From positions 42,808 through 77,446 of the forward strand of contig KN834886.1 in assembly GCA_000827265.1 (NCBI GenBank): a DNA stretch of 34,639 nucleotides. Direction: 5' to 3'. The notes below the pieces were generated by a model. It worked only from the letters and a program-made list of their open reading frames with translations, was not told the DNA's origin and did not search any database. This document shows, piece after piece, positions 23,135 through 34,254 of this stretch. A program made the position numbers and the translations under genes. This stretch comes from Collybiopsis luxurians FD-317 M1. Its lineage: Eukaryota > Basidiomycota > Agaricomycetes > Agaricales > Omphalotaceae. Each line of letters opens with the position of its first letter. Position 1 is the stretch's first letter.

Positions 23135-24653
23135 ATGTCTGACGTTGTCTACCTTCGCGATGTTCAAACTCGTCCAAAAATTTTCACTATTTGGGAACGA
23201 CACCGACATACGAGCGCTCATTGGCTTATAGAGTGCTTCGCTGAATTCGTTCGTGCATTTCTTCCTTCAATATCTTTGATACGCTCAACTGCCGCGACGG
23301 TGTAGCTTGGGGTGTTCTTTTATGTTTACGCAGGTTTGTGACGCGTTAATTGGCATACAGGGTGGTTGCCGACTGTCTTTTAGGTGTTGGATCCCAAATT
23401 GCTTACATCTGTGGTAGCATCCTGAAAATAGACGGCCTTGGCTGTAAGTTGTTCGGCCGTTGCTTCACCTTCAGTTTGCCTCACGACTACCTCAGCCGTC
23501 CTACAAATCGGTCTTGCGTATGCATGTGGCATCATTTTTGCTATTGGAATATGCAGTTCATCCTCCGGCGGCCATTTCAATCCCGCTGTCACTACTATGC
23601 TTATGGCGTTCAAAGGATTTCCGACATTAAAGGCCGTTAGGTGAGCTCTAGCTTATTATAAAGCGGAATCTTCTGAGAACCGATGTTTGCAAGATATATC
23701 ATTGCCCAGATACTCGGAGGATATGTTGCTTGCCTTTTGATTTATGTTCAATGGTACGACATCATAAAACAGACCGAAGGCGCTTTGGCTCTGGCGGGCC
23801 CGGGGGTGCTTGAGGCTACGTTATTCACACCGCAAGGTCCCGCCGGTGCGTTCGGACTGTATACGCTCCCTGGATTGAACCTCGGACGTGTATTCTTGAA
23901 CGAATTTGTTACGGTTGGTCGCTTGCGCCCCACATTTGCCGTTAATTGCTAATCTCGCCTACAGGATGTCTTCTTGGCACTTATTATTTGGGGGAGTATC
24001 GATCCCACAAATATTCTTGTCCCTCCTCAAGCAGCGCCTTGGGTTATTGCGCTGGCTTAGTGAGTCTACATCGGTTCTAGCTGAACTCATCCTGATTGTA
24101 TATCTCAGTGCTTCCGCTGTTTGGGGATTTGCAACTCCTGCTTGTACGTCTGTAACAATGTTTAGCCCACCCCGTCATGCCGATGTTTTCTTTCAGTGGC
24201 CGCCAATCCTGCGCGTGATATTGGAGGAAGACTCGCAGCTATGACAATCTATGGAAAGCAAGGTAAGATGAATATCAATTTCCTGAATACCTGCTATAGC
24301 TGTGCATCTTTTTCAGCTGCTGGGGGTAATTATGCTGCTATCGCCGCATTGACCGCAATTCGTATGTGGACTCTCTATTTCGAAGCTACTTTCAATTCAC
24401 CTTAATCGTTTAGCCGCTACGATGTTTGGGGTGTTCCTGCACGAACTTTTCCTCACCGATTATTCACGAGGTGCGTAAACAAGTCATTTTTCCATCATCA
24501 ATGCTGCCAAATGCTTACCCGATGCATTCAGTTGTTCCTTCTGCTCAACGTGAATATATGGTCGTACACCACAACCACGCCCACGCTCCCGGTAGAGAAT
24601 CATCGGAGATATCATCGAACGAGAAAACCGACGTTGAACATCAAGCATCATAA
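23135..24653 (+). CDS. Aquaporin / aquaglyceroporin (MIP family)
   Basis: Eleven exons: 23135-23248, 23306-23333, 23384-23443, 23496-23640, 23694-23913, 23965-24059, 24109-24143, 24197-24262, 24317-24361, 24414-24470, 24532-24653. They total 987 nt, giving 328 aa. Both pore motifs are present: SGGHFNPAVT (about residues 92-101) and ANPARDIGGR (about 235-244). Hydrophobic helices such as LGVFFYVYAG and YIIAQILGGYVACLLIYVQ fit a six-helix channel. The protein should conduct water and perhaps glycerol or other small solutes across the plasma membrane. The C-terminal tail is hydrophilic with a His cluster (VVHHNHAHAPG). Introns 1 and 5 have weak donors (GTTCGT, GTTGGT), but both preserve the family alignment. 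Confidence 0.92.
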
Positions 24654-25309
24654 ATTCATATAATGAAAATACTTTACGGGTTATTTACGATATTAAAAAT
24701 ACCAAATTCGAAATTTTTCTTCTCGACGTTCGCGTGTATGAATGAACATCAGTGGCGGGAAGCTCGCGGCTACCTATTTATGTCCTTCAGAGAGTAGCTG
24801 AGAAAGGTTTTCTTCGTGGCCTCTTAGCGCATCTGCCAATCTCACTATCCTTAATGAAGTCTTGTCGCATGCCGTGCTTTCTTCTACGAGCCGTAAATCG
24901 CTAACTGGCTCTGATTTTTGCAGAGATTCAGTCACATTTCTCCCATTACAACCTGTGGGAGTTTTCAGAAGCAAGTACGCCATCTGTACGTGCATCCAAA
25001 CGTGCACCAGCGAGTTGTCGAACATTGACAGCAGAGCAACAGAACGGAGAACATTGAGGGTATCAGTCGAATATTGTAGAGACCCTGTCCTCAAGCTATT
25101 TGTTCCTGCTCTTACTGCGAACGTAGAGCCAATTTAACCAGTGGAAATGATAGGATCATTGGGCGCTCTGCCGCGGAAACCTCTGGGTATCCAATGTGTG
25201 TACGCATGACCGCATTTATTATGCAGCGGAGAGAGTCCCGAGAAACTATAAAAAGGCAACAGAGAAAAAGTACTAGCAGCCTAGTGATATAGTTGCATCG
25301 TTCCTAGCC
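24654..25309. other. Intergenic region, promoter of monooxygenase copy 1 at right end
   Basis: No supported gene. A 106-codon minus-strand ORF (25094-24774) has no recognised motif. At the right, TATAAAAAGGCAAC (about 25247-25260) is a TATA box about 60 bp before the start codon. The same core and flanking words recur upstream of copy 2. Confidence 0.5.
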
Positions 25310-26939
25310 ATGGAAAATTCCAGGAAACTTCGGATAGCGATAATGTGAGTGCGAGCATATTTTCATTTTTGACGAAAGCATAAACACTCAGACAGCGGAG
25401 GAGGCATAGGAGGATTGACTTGCGCAGTGGCATTGAAGAATTCTCGCGATATCGAAATCGATCTATACGAACAGGCAGCTCAAATTACCGAAATCGGTGC
25501 AGGAATAACGGTATGGCCTCGGACTTGGGATATATTGAAATCTCTGGACTTGGAAGAAGACTTGCTGGCCGTGTTGCCAGAGGAATACAGTGATGAGCAA
25601 AGTGAGTGGTAAACCAATCATACGTTTACCTCTACCAACTATCTCAGAACTGGCATTTGAATTCCGTATCAGTGACCGTAATGACGGGTTCACGTTTCAC
25701 AAGATGTACGCGAGAGGTCCGTCAGCAGAGTGTACTCCGGAAAGCTCCCTTGATCTCATCCCTGACCTTAGGCGGCGCTCTTTGCTTCCATCGTCAAGAG
25801 ATGCAAACAACGTTGCTAAAGCACGTTCCAGAAACTTGTCAAATTCATCTGAACCACCGTCTCGTCCGCTGTGAAGAAAAAGAAGATTCCGTCAAGTTGT
25901 TCTTCAAGAATGGAGAAGAAGGGACTTGCGACGTTCTTATTGCCGCAGACGGTATTCATTCAGTAGCGCGAGAGCTTATCCCAAACGGTGGAATATTCTA
26001 CACGGGCACGCAAGTTTTCCGTGGTCTGATTCCCAAGGAGAAAATGCAGAAGTTATACCCGAATCATAGAACCCTTCGGGATCCAGTCATGTATGCTGGA
26101 AAAAACCAGGTCGGTGCATCACCTAGACTCGGCAACTCACCTGTTTTTCACTCTGAAATAAAGCATATAGTAGTTTATCCTATCAGCGGGGGTCGAATAA
26201 TCAATGTCGTCGCCTTCTTTTCGAAGCTTGAAGATGAAGGCAAGCCACTGGATGGTCCAGAAATCAGGAGCGCGACTACAGAAGAGGCAGTCGACAAGTT
26301 TTCCGGTTGGGAAGAAGAAGTAACGCAGCTGCTTAGCGTGAGTCTCACTTTAAATTCCTTCAAGTTCGAGGCTCATCGTAAGATCAAGAGTATCGAGAAA
26401 CCAACTCGATGGGTGATCCGGGACTTATATCCTATGGAAACGTATGTATCCCGCCGAATTGCATTAGTCGGAGATGCCGCGCATAATATGACACCTCACC
26501 TTGGTAAAGATTTTTCAAACTTATGGGACCATATAGAACTTTCTAACCAGCCAAAAGGTGCAGGAGCAGGGCAGGCAATGGAGGTAAGCACAGATTTACT
26601 GGAATACGCAGACTTCGATCTTGAGGATATCTTTAGGACGGCTACATATTGGGTCGACTATTTTCCGAGGTAGGATCTGCAAAGTGGGATCGCGTCCTCC
26701 AGGCGTACAATCTCGTTCGCCATCCCTTTGGGAACATGGTCCAGAGAAATGCACGCGCTCAGGGCTTTTATTACGAGTTAAACGCGCCTGGGTTCGAGAA
26801 CATCAAAGATAAGGGCCAAGAATTGAGTCCAGAGCAGATTTCTATCCTGTGTAATACGATCACGGAAAACTGGTCGTGGTGGGAGGACGATGCAAATGAG
26901 GACTTGGCACAAGCAGTTGAATTCTTGAATGAGAGTTGA
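25310..26939 (+). CDS. FAD-dependent monooxygenase, salicylate-hydroxylase-like, copy 1
   Basis: Exons: 25310-25344, 25396-25601, 25648-25716, 25772-26109, 26164-26337, 26383-26503, 26558-26583, 26637-26939. They total 1,272 nt, giving 423 aa. The dinucleotide-binding motif GGGIGG is at residues 13-18 and is split by intron 1. CDVLIAADGIHS is the DG motif, and RRIALVGDAAHNMTPHLGAGAGQAMED is the GD motif with its C-terminal FAD contact, restored only after splicing. It should hydroxylate an aromatic or similar substrate using NAD(P)H and O2 in the cytosol. The intron 26338-26382 is 45 nt, a multiple of 3 and free of stops. Its removal fits the family alignment, but read-through (438 aa) is possible. 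The neighbouring copy 2 has the same structure. Confidence 0.9.
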
Positions 26940-27288
26940 AGTAAGCTTGAGTAAATTAAAGTGTAAATATAGCTATCGAGAAGAAAGCTGCTCGATAAGT
27001 TCATGACCCGCAATCGCAAGCTCTGACCGATCAAGGTTTTTAGTCGTAGCTAACTAGTCTCGTCTTCGTACGATTATCGAACCACCTGACAGACTCTGGA
27101 AGTGTTCACCCGTTGAAGACTGCAGACCCGGAACAAGTACGTAGATCAAAAAGCCGCGGAGACCTTTGGATATCCAATGGACGCATGACTGCCAGTGGAG
27201 AGTGTCCTCCGAGAACTTAAACTATAAAAAGGCAACCGATAAAAGTACTGGTAGTATATAAGTAAGATAGTTGCATCATTGCTATCCA
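26940..27288 (+). promoter_or_regulatory. Intergenic spacer with duplicated promoter and transporter-like relic
   Basis: TATAAAAAGGCAACCGA at about 27223-27240 repeats the TATA region of copy 1. Upstream words (GCCGCGGA, GGATATCCAATG) also recur, so the promoter was duplicated with the gene. At 27055-27103 the words TAGTCTCGTC and GACAGACTCTGGAAGT match the 5' region of the transporter (29166-29175 and 29222-29237). Confidence 0.6.
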
Positions 27289-28940
27289 TGGAGACTCCCA
27301 CCGACAATTCCAAGAAACTTCGAATAGCGATAATGTGAGTGCGAGCATAATGTTATTGTCGACGATAGCACAAACAGTCAGACAGCGGAGGAGGTGTAGG
27401 AGGGTTGACTTGCGCAGTGGCATTGAAGAATTGTCCCGATATCGAAATTGATCTATACGAACAGGCAGCTCAAATTGCCGAAATCGGTGCAGGGATAACG
27501 ATATGGCCTCGGACTTGGGACGTATTGAAATCTCTTGGCTTGGAAGGAGATTTGCTGGCGGCATTGCCAGAGGAGTACAGTAGCGAGCAAAGTGAGCCGT
27601 AAACCATTCTCAGTCATACACTTACCTCTACAACCTATATCAGAGCTGGCATTTGAATACCGTATCAGCGATCGAAAAGATGGGTTTACCTTCCACAAGA
27701 CGTATGCGAGAGGTCCGTCAGAAGTGTACCCCACAAGATTCCTTGATCTCACCCTTGACCCAAGGTGGCGCCCTTTGCTTTCATCGTCAAGAGATGCAAG
27801 CAACGCTTCTTAAGCATGTACCAGAAATTTGTCGAATTCATCTAGACCACCGTCTCCTCCGCTGTGAAGAAAAAGAAGATTGCGTCAAGTTGTTCTTTAA
27901 GAATGACGAAGAAGCGAATTGCGACGTTCTTATTGCCGCAGACGGTATTCATTCAGTAGTGCGAGAGCTCATCCCAAACCGAGGATTATTCTACACGGGC
28001 ACACAAGTTTTCCGGGGCCTGATTCCCAAGGAGAAAATGCAGAAGTTATACCCGGATCACAGAACCATTCGGGATCCAGTCAATTACAGTGGAAAAAACC
28101 AGGTCAGCGTTTAGCTAGACTCGACAACTGACCTGTTTCTGAGGCCATAATCAAGCACATAGTAGTTTATCCTATCAGCGGGGGTCGAATAATCAATGTC
28201 GTCGCCTTCTTTTCGAAGCCAGAGGATGAAGGCAAGCCAATGGATGATCTAGAAATCAGGAGCGCAACAACAGAAGAAGCAGTTGACAAATTTTCCGGTT
28301 GGGAGGACGAAGTGACCCAGCTGCTCAAAGTGAGTCCTACTACAATGTCTATTAAGTTTGAGACTCATCGTAAGATCAAGAGTATCGAGAAACCGACTCG
28401 ATGGGTGATCCGGGACTTATATCCTATGGAAACGTATGTGTCCCGTCGTATAGCATTAGTCGGAGATGCCGCACATAATATGACACCTCACCTTGGTAAA
28501 GATTTCTCAAACTTATGCAGCCACATAGAAGTATCTAACTGGCCAAAAGGTGCAGGGGCAGGACAGGCAATGGAGGTAAGCATAGATTGCTTGGAAATAT
28601 AAGCAGACTCCAAACTTGAGGATATTCTCAGGACGGCTATATTTTGGGCCGACTATTCTCTGAAGGAGGATCTGCCAGGTGGGATCGCATCCTCCAGGCA
28701 TACGATTTGGTTCGCCATCCTTTTGGGAACATGATCCAAAGAAATGCACGTGCTCAGGGCTTCAATTACGAGTTAAACGCGCCGGGGCTCGAAAACATCA
28801 AAGAGAAAGGCCAAGAGTTGAGTCCAGAGCAGATTTCCATTCTGCGTAATGCAATTACGGAAAACCGGTCGTGGTATGAGAACGATGCGGATGAGGATTT
28901 GGCACGAGCAGTTGAATTTTTGAACGAGAGTTCAGGTTAA
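27289..28940 (+). pseudogene. FAD-dependent monooxygenase, copy 2, start region frameshifted
   Basis: Exons by homology to copy 1: exon 1 ends at 27334, then 27386-27591, 27644-27712, 27765-28102, 28156-28329, 28375-28495, 28550-28575, 28632-28940. Exons 2-7 have exactly the lengths of copy 1 (206, 69, 338, 174, 121 and 26 nt). GGGVGG, AADGIHS and GDAAHNMTPHLG are intact, so the body could encode a working enzyme. However, the ATG at 27289 is out of frame with the rest, because the CCCCC run at 27298-27302 shifts the reading into a TAG. No in-frame ATG is visible in exon 1. It is either a young pseudogene or a homopolymer error in the assembly. The 45-nt candidate intron (28330-28374) is shared with copy 1. 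Confidence 0.75.
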
Positions 28941-29168
28941 AAATCGTTTGATCTTGTCCTAGCAATTGTTCATGAGTAGATACTCGCTCAATGAAATTAA
29001 ACAAAGAGGAACGAACTGACGCGCCTCGTTAACATCGTGGTGAAGATCTTGAGAAGCAAGATGAGTGCGCTTCAATGGGCGCTAATTTACTTGTTTCTTC
29101 TTCCGCTCCCTCGACCACAAGCTATGGCAAGCTCTAGCTTCTCAAAGTCATTTGCCCGAACTGATTAG
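28941..29168. other. Spacer between monooxygenase copy 2 and the transporter
   Basis: ATG at 29061 opens a 35-codon frame that ends in TAG at 29166-29168, exactly in phase with the transporter body that follows. It may be a first exon or leader whose intron I could not place, or a decayed N-terminus. No other feature was recognised. Confidence 0.35.
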
Positions 29169-31579
29169 TCTCGTCCACATCAGACAGGATCCAGAACGTA
29201 TGCACGAATACCAAACGATCCGACAGACTCTGAAAGTAGATCGCTACAGACACCTCATGGTGGCCAGCTCACTCTATCTCCGGATGGACGTTCGTACACC
29301 TACAGATATGGACCAAAAGGTCTAGCAGGACTTGCTCATAATCGTTATGCTTTGCTTTGCGCTATCTTTGCTAGTATTGGAGGCTTGAGTTTTGGATATG
29401 ACCAGGGTGTAGTGAGTGGCTATCGTCTGCGTTCTAACTTATTTTAACCGATCCTATGAGATTGCAAATGTACTTGTAATGAAAGATTTTATGGCTCGAT
29501 GGCCCATAACCCCGTTAGAAGAAGGTTTCATGAGTGAGCTCAACATCTTTGGTCTCCAGAATTTCTCCGAACCGTCATATTCTGTAGCTGCTGTGCTCGA
29601 ACTCGGGGCTCTCTTAGGTGCACTCATTACAGGTGTATTCGCCGATAGATACTCTAGACGCTTTTCAATATTAATCTCTTGTAGTGCGTATCTACCTTTT
29701 CCTATTATCCCCGCAGGACTAAAGAGGCACAGTATTATTCTGTATTGGTTCTACATTGCAATGTGGAGCACAATCTCTTTTACATCTCTTCATTGGTCGT
29801 GCAGTGGGAGGAGTGGGAGTAGGTGCACTTAGGTATGATTCTCTCTTTTCTTGTCGAAGGATATTGCTCATTTATATTGTGTAGCACCTTATCCCCTTTA
29901 TACATGGCAGAAATAAGCCCACCCGAAGTTCGAGGGTCACTTATGGCGTTGGAACAGTTTGCTATTGTTTTGGGGGTTGTTCTAGGATTCTGGGTGGGAT
30001 ACTTTACGCGAAACAGTAAGCACTTCATACGCGGATAAAACTCAAGCTCAATCGCTGTTGCAGTTCCAAGCTCTGCCTCATGGCGTATCCCTCTCGGGGT
30101 TCAACTCATTCCGGCGTTCATTCTCATCCTGGGCTGTGCTATTTTGCCGGCTTCACCACGATTGTTGGTCTTACAAGGCAAATACGATGAAGCTGTTGCA
30201 AGTCTTGCCCAACTACGACTCAGATCACATGAGGAAGCCCAAGATGATCCATTGATTCAGGTGCTTTTCTACCTTTCGGAAACGAACTTAGTACTAATCT
30301 CTACGCCCAGATTGAATTTCTCGAGATGCGTGTTGAAGCCACAATGATCCATCGAACATTCGGTACTGCTGAAGATAGCAAATCCTCCTTTGCCGCCGAA
30401 TGGGCCTCTTGGAAAAGACTTTTCAAGAAGAAATACCGGGATCGGACGAGGGTAGGAGTTCTTATGGCATTTTTTCAACGTAGGTAATCGTTTTACTCGA
30501 TTTCTGTAAAACTCTTGTATCTCATTTGGCTTGTGCTCACCCGTCCGCAGAATGGAGCGGAATCAATGCTCTGTTATACTACGGACCTATTCTGGTCAGG
30601 AGCATTGGTTTGTCGGGCGATACTGTAACATTATTAGTATCAGGAGGTATCGGGATCGTTCAGTTTCTTGCCGTCCTCCCGGTGATCGGATACATTGACG
30701 AATGGGGTAGGTCGCTCTTTTCACCGGCTGTAATAAGCCCATAATTCTTTGATAGGTCGCCGACCTTTACTTCGAGGAGGCAGTGTCGTTATGAGTTGTT
30801 CGCACTTTGGTATTGCAATTCTGGTAAGCTTTGTCGCTAGGTACAATTCCGGATCTTACCTTCTATCTTCTTTCTAGGTTATCCTCTTCGCTTCCAACTG
30901 GACTGCTCATCCTTCTGCTGTCTGGATAGCTGTCAGGTAATTCTCAAACTGAATTCTCCAAATTTGGATCTAAAGCCGCTTGCAGCTTGGTCTACCTGTT
31001 CACTGCGGCGTATGGCATGTCATTTGGTCCGGTTGCCTGGGTGCTTCCTAGTGAAGTGTTTCCGTTGTCCATGCGTAGCAAGGGTGTGGCTCTATCAACC
31101 GCCTCTGTATGGGTGAACAATTGCAAGTTCCAGGTCTTCTTGAACCCACGTCTCCCTTTTTTCTAACATTTGAAGGCAGTCCTCATCGGTTTAATCACAC
31201 CTGTCACCCTGGAATGGTCAGCGGCGTAAGCATCTTCGATAATCTCCGTACCAAAGACTTCGCTGCTCACATCTTCCAAAGTGGAACTTTCATGATGTTT
31301 GCAGTGGCCTCGTTCCTCGCTTACATCTGGGTAACATATTCTGTGCCGGAAACCGCTAATGTACCTTTGGAAGAAATAGACAAAATGTTCAAGTCATCTG
31401 CAGGCAGAGAAGAGAGCGTTATGAAATCTCAAGTACGTATCTCTTTGCAGGGTTCAACCTCTTTCGATTAATCACCGCAACAGATTGAGGAAGATCTTGG
31501 GCTACGGGCTATCATCGAACGTTTCGAGAGAAGGATAATCGTAAATACTATAGAGGATGCGGGAGGTATAACCATGTAA
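29169..31579 (+). CDS. MFS sugar-transporter-like permease (start codon unresolved)
   Basis: Exons: (29169)-29411, 29461-29533, 29588-29683, 29733-29832, 29885-30015, 30064-30260, 30311-30479, 30551-30706, 30756-30823, 30878-30936, 30986-31122, 31180-31225, 31282-31432, 31484-31579. The body has 573 sense codons plus TAA. Sugar-porter signatures appear in order: GGLSFGYDQGV, GVFADRYSRR, LFIGRAVGGVGVGAL, PLYMAEISPPEVRG, FFQQWSGINALLYYGP, YGMSFGPVAWVLPSEVFP and VPETANVPLEEID. Twelve membrane segments are expected in the plasma membrane; the substrate is a hexose or a small polyol/acid. The intron at 31123-31179 has a GC donor (GCAAGT) and is the only one that keeps phase. No in-frame ATG precedes the first exon body, so the start lies in an unplaced upstream exon or is lost. 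Confidence 0.85.
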
Positions 31580-31717
31580 TTTGTAGTGTAGAGCGTCAAT
31601 TGATAATCGTGTTGGACTATCCGAGGATTCTCCGTTATCAAGATCAACGACGTCAGCAAAAAGAGATGAGTACAAAATGCGCGTTCAACTTATCTTTTAT
31701 CCTTTCATCTTTCCACA

Positions 31718-32885
31718 ATGCCTGCTAGCAAATTCGTCAAGTTGAACACCGGGGCAGAGATGCCCACTCTGGGACTTGGTAAGTAGTCACGATCTTCTAT
31801 ACTGCGAATCTAACATCACTTTCTCTCATAGGAACCTGGCGTTCCAAACCAGGTGAAGTAGAACATGCTGTCGAGTTTGCCCTCAAAAACGGTTATCGTA
31901 ACATTGGTATAACATCTTTCCATCTCTCGAAATCTTACCGCTGACCTCAAGTTCTGTCGTTTGAAAGATACCGCCACTGCATATGGAAATGAGGCTGAAG
32001 TAGGCCAGGGAATCAAAAAGTCTGGTGTCCCTCGCGAAAACATTTTTTTGACCACCAAGTTGAACAACCCCGACATGGGCCGCTCCAAAGAGGCTCTTGA
32101 ATACTCTCTGAAGCAGCTTGATACACCTTATCTTGACCTTTGCAAGTGCCTTCATCTCTGACATTTTTCTTCATTGCTAACGCGAAAACGCAAACAGGGC
32201 TCATGCACTGGCCCGCGCCAATGACATCCAATGGAGGCCCGGATAAATCCATCGATTGGCTTGACACTTGGCACGAGATGGAGAAACTCTACAAGGCTCA
32301 CCCAGACAAACTCAAAGCCATCGGTGTGAGCAACTTTTCCGTCGAGTACCTGAACCGCCTATTGGCAAACTGCGACGTAGTCCCTGCCGTTAACCAAATC
32401 GAGCTCCATCCGTCTTGCCCTCAACAACAGGTTGTCGACCTCTGCATTAGCAAAGGCATCGCCGTGACTGGATACTCTCCACTTGGTTCTGATGGTGCGC
32501 CCTTGTTGAAGAACCCTGTTGTTGTGAAGATTGCGGAGAAGTACGGCGTCAAGCCTGGAACGATCCTTATCTCGATGCATGCCAATAGACCTAATGTTAA
32601 TGGTGCGTTTTTTTTCGTCTTTGAGATGGAGTTGATGCTCATTGCTGTTTCTTTGGACAGTCCTTCCCAAATCTGTTACCAATGAGCGTATCTTGGGTAT
32701 GTCTGTCGATCCCTCAACGTTTCTAATAAACTCAATCTTCCTTCTCTCTAGCCAACGCGACCATCATCGACATCGAGCCCGCTGACATTGCCGAGTTGAA
32801 CGAAATTGTAAAGACGGCACCGTTCCGCGCTTGCCATCCCAACTGGACCGGATGGGGCAACCTAGGTTTCACAGAGTGCGTCTAG
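31718..32885 (+). CDS. Aldo-keto reductase (intact copy)
   Basis: Exons: 31718-31778, 31832-31906, 31968-32141, 32198-32602, 32661-32696, 32752-32885. They total 885 nt, giving 294 aa, the usual AKR size. The catalytic tetrad is visible: D46 and Y51 in [14 protein letters not shown]76 in TTKLNN, H107 in LMHWPAP. GYSPLGS and the VSNFSVEYL region fit the (beta/alpha)8 barrel and NADPH site. It reduces aldehydes or ketones, or oxidises polyols such as glycerol, in the cytosol. Intron 3 (32142-32197) has a GC donor GCAAGT that is conserved as GCGAGT in the neighbouring copy. It follows the transporter by 138 bp on the same strand. Confidence 0.93.
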
Positions 32886-33119
32886 ATTAGAACTAGTAGA
32901 AACACGTCTGGAGCAGATTATATTTTTATCGTCTAATGAATCATCAAAATATGCCGACATATATACGTAGCGCTTTCGTCGGTCAAAATTGACGCGATAG
33001 ATAATACTTCAGAGCAACTTCAGACTCGCCAGGTGAGAGTGGTACGTCAGGATTGGAGATTGTAAAGCGATACGATACAAAACGAGCATCCTCTGAGCGG
33101 GGTGCTATCCTCACCTAAC

Positions 33120-34254
33120 ATGCCGATCAAAAAATCTGTCAAGCTGAACACTAACCACGAGATACCTACTCTGGGGACATTCCACGAATGATGCCCATCT
33201 CGAAATTGACGAGATCTCCGTTAGGAACTTGGCATTCGAAGCCAGGTGAAGTAGAACATGCCGTAGAGTTTGCTCTTAGAAATGGTTATCGGCATATCAG
33301 TATATAAACACGTTCTTAATGGACACCTAACTAGTTTGCTAAGTTTTAAAACTATAGATACGGCCACTGCGTATGGAAATGAAGCTGAAGTAGGCCGAGG
33401 AATAAAAGAATCTGGTATTCCTCGCGAAGAGATCTTTATAACCACCAAATTGGATAATACCGACATGGGCCACCCTAAGGAGGCTCTTGCGTACTCTAAA
33501 GCAGCTCGATACCCCCTACCTTGACCTTTGCGAGTTGCATTTGATTTCAATTTCTTCTGCCCGGCTGACACGAACAATTCGTTCATGTAGGGCTTATGCA
33601 CTGGCCAGCACCGATTACACCCGACGGAAGTGCAGACATATCCATCGATTGGCTCAGCAGCACCTAGCACGAGATGGAAAACCTTCACAAAGCTTACCCG
33701 ACCAAATCAAAGCCATCGGCGTGAGCAACTTTTCCGCACAATACCTGAATCGCCTCCTCGCGTCATCCCGCTGTGAACTTCATCCGTCTTGCCCACAGCA
33801 GGATGTCGTCAACCTTTGTATCAATAATGGCATTATTGTCATTGCATACGGACCGCTTGGATCCGAGGGTTCCCCGCTGACGAAGAACGAGACTGCTAAT
33901 GATGGCTGAAAAGTATGGTGTTAACCCTGAAATCATCCTTCTTTCGATGCATGCGAGCCGACCCAATGTCACTGGTGCGCCAAGGTTTTTGACATGTGAA
34001 ACGATGGCTAACATCTTCATTTCCTTGCAGTCCTTGCCAAATCTGTCACCGATGATCGTATTTTGGGTATGCTCTCTCTGTGGTCCTGGCTAGTGTCTGG
34101 TATATTGAATGCACATATAGACAACAGGGATCTGATTGAGATGGATCCAGCGGACACACACGAGCTCAACCAAATTTCCAGAACAGCTCTGTTCCGCAAC
34201 TGCCATCCCAATTGGACAGGATGGGGTAATCTTGGTTTCACCGAGTGTGTTTAA
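33120..34254 (+). pseudogene. Aldo-keto reductase, decayed tandem copy
   Basis: It is collinear with the intact copy 1.4 kb upstream, but with several lesions. The exon 1 donor is gone, and the frame meets a TGA at 33189. The tetrad aspartate codon, split by intron 2 (33300-33357), reads Asn. Two bases are missing near 33497. A Trp codon has become TAG at 33665-33667. One base is missing near 33690, about 20-30 nt are missing near 33765, and a further shift lies near 33895. Recognisable blocks remain: [48 protein letters not shown] and the C-terminus [17 protein letters not shown] ending in TAA 34252-34254. The GC donor of intron 3 (33530-33590) is kept. This is a recent pseudogene. Confidence 0.88.

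Noticed and set aside
25590..25874. Separate ORFs in monooxygenase exons 3 and 4
   Set aside because: They are unspliced readings across introns of the same gene.
26338..26364. 27-nt intron in the monooxygenase
   Set aside because: Too short for splicing. The 45-nt alternative ending at CGTAAG fits the family alignment better.
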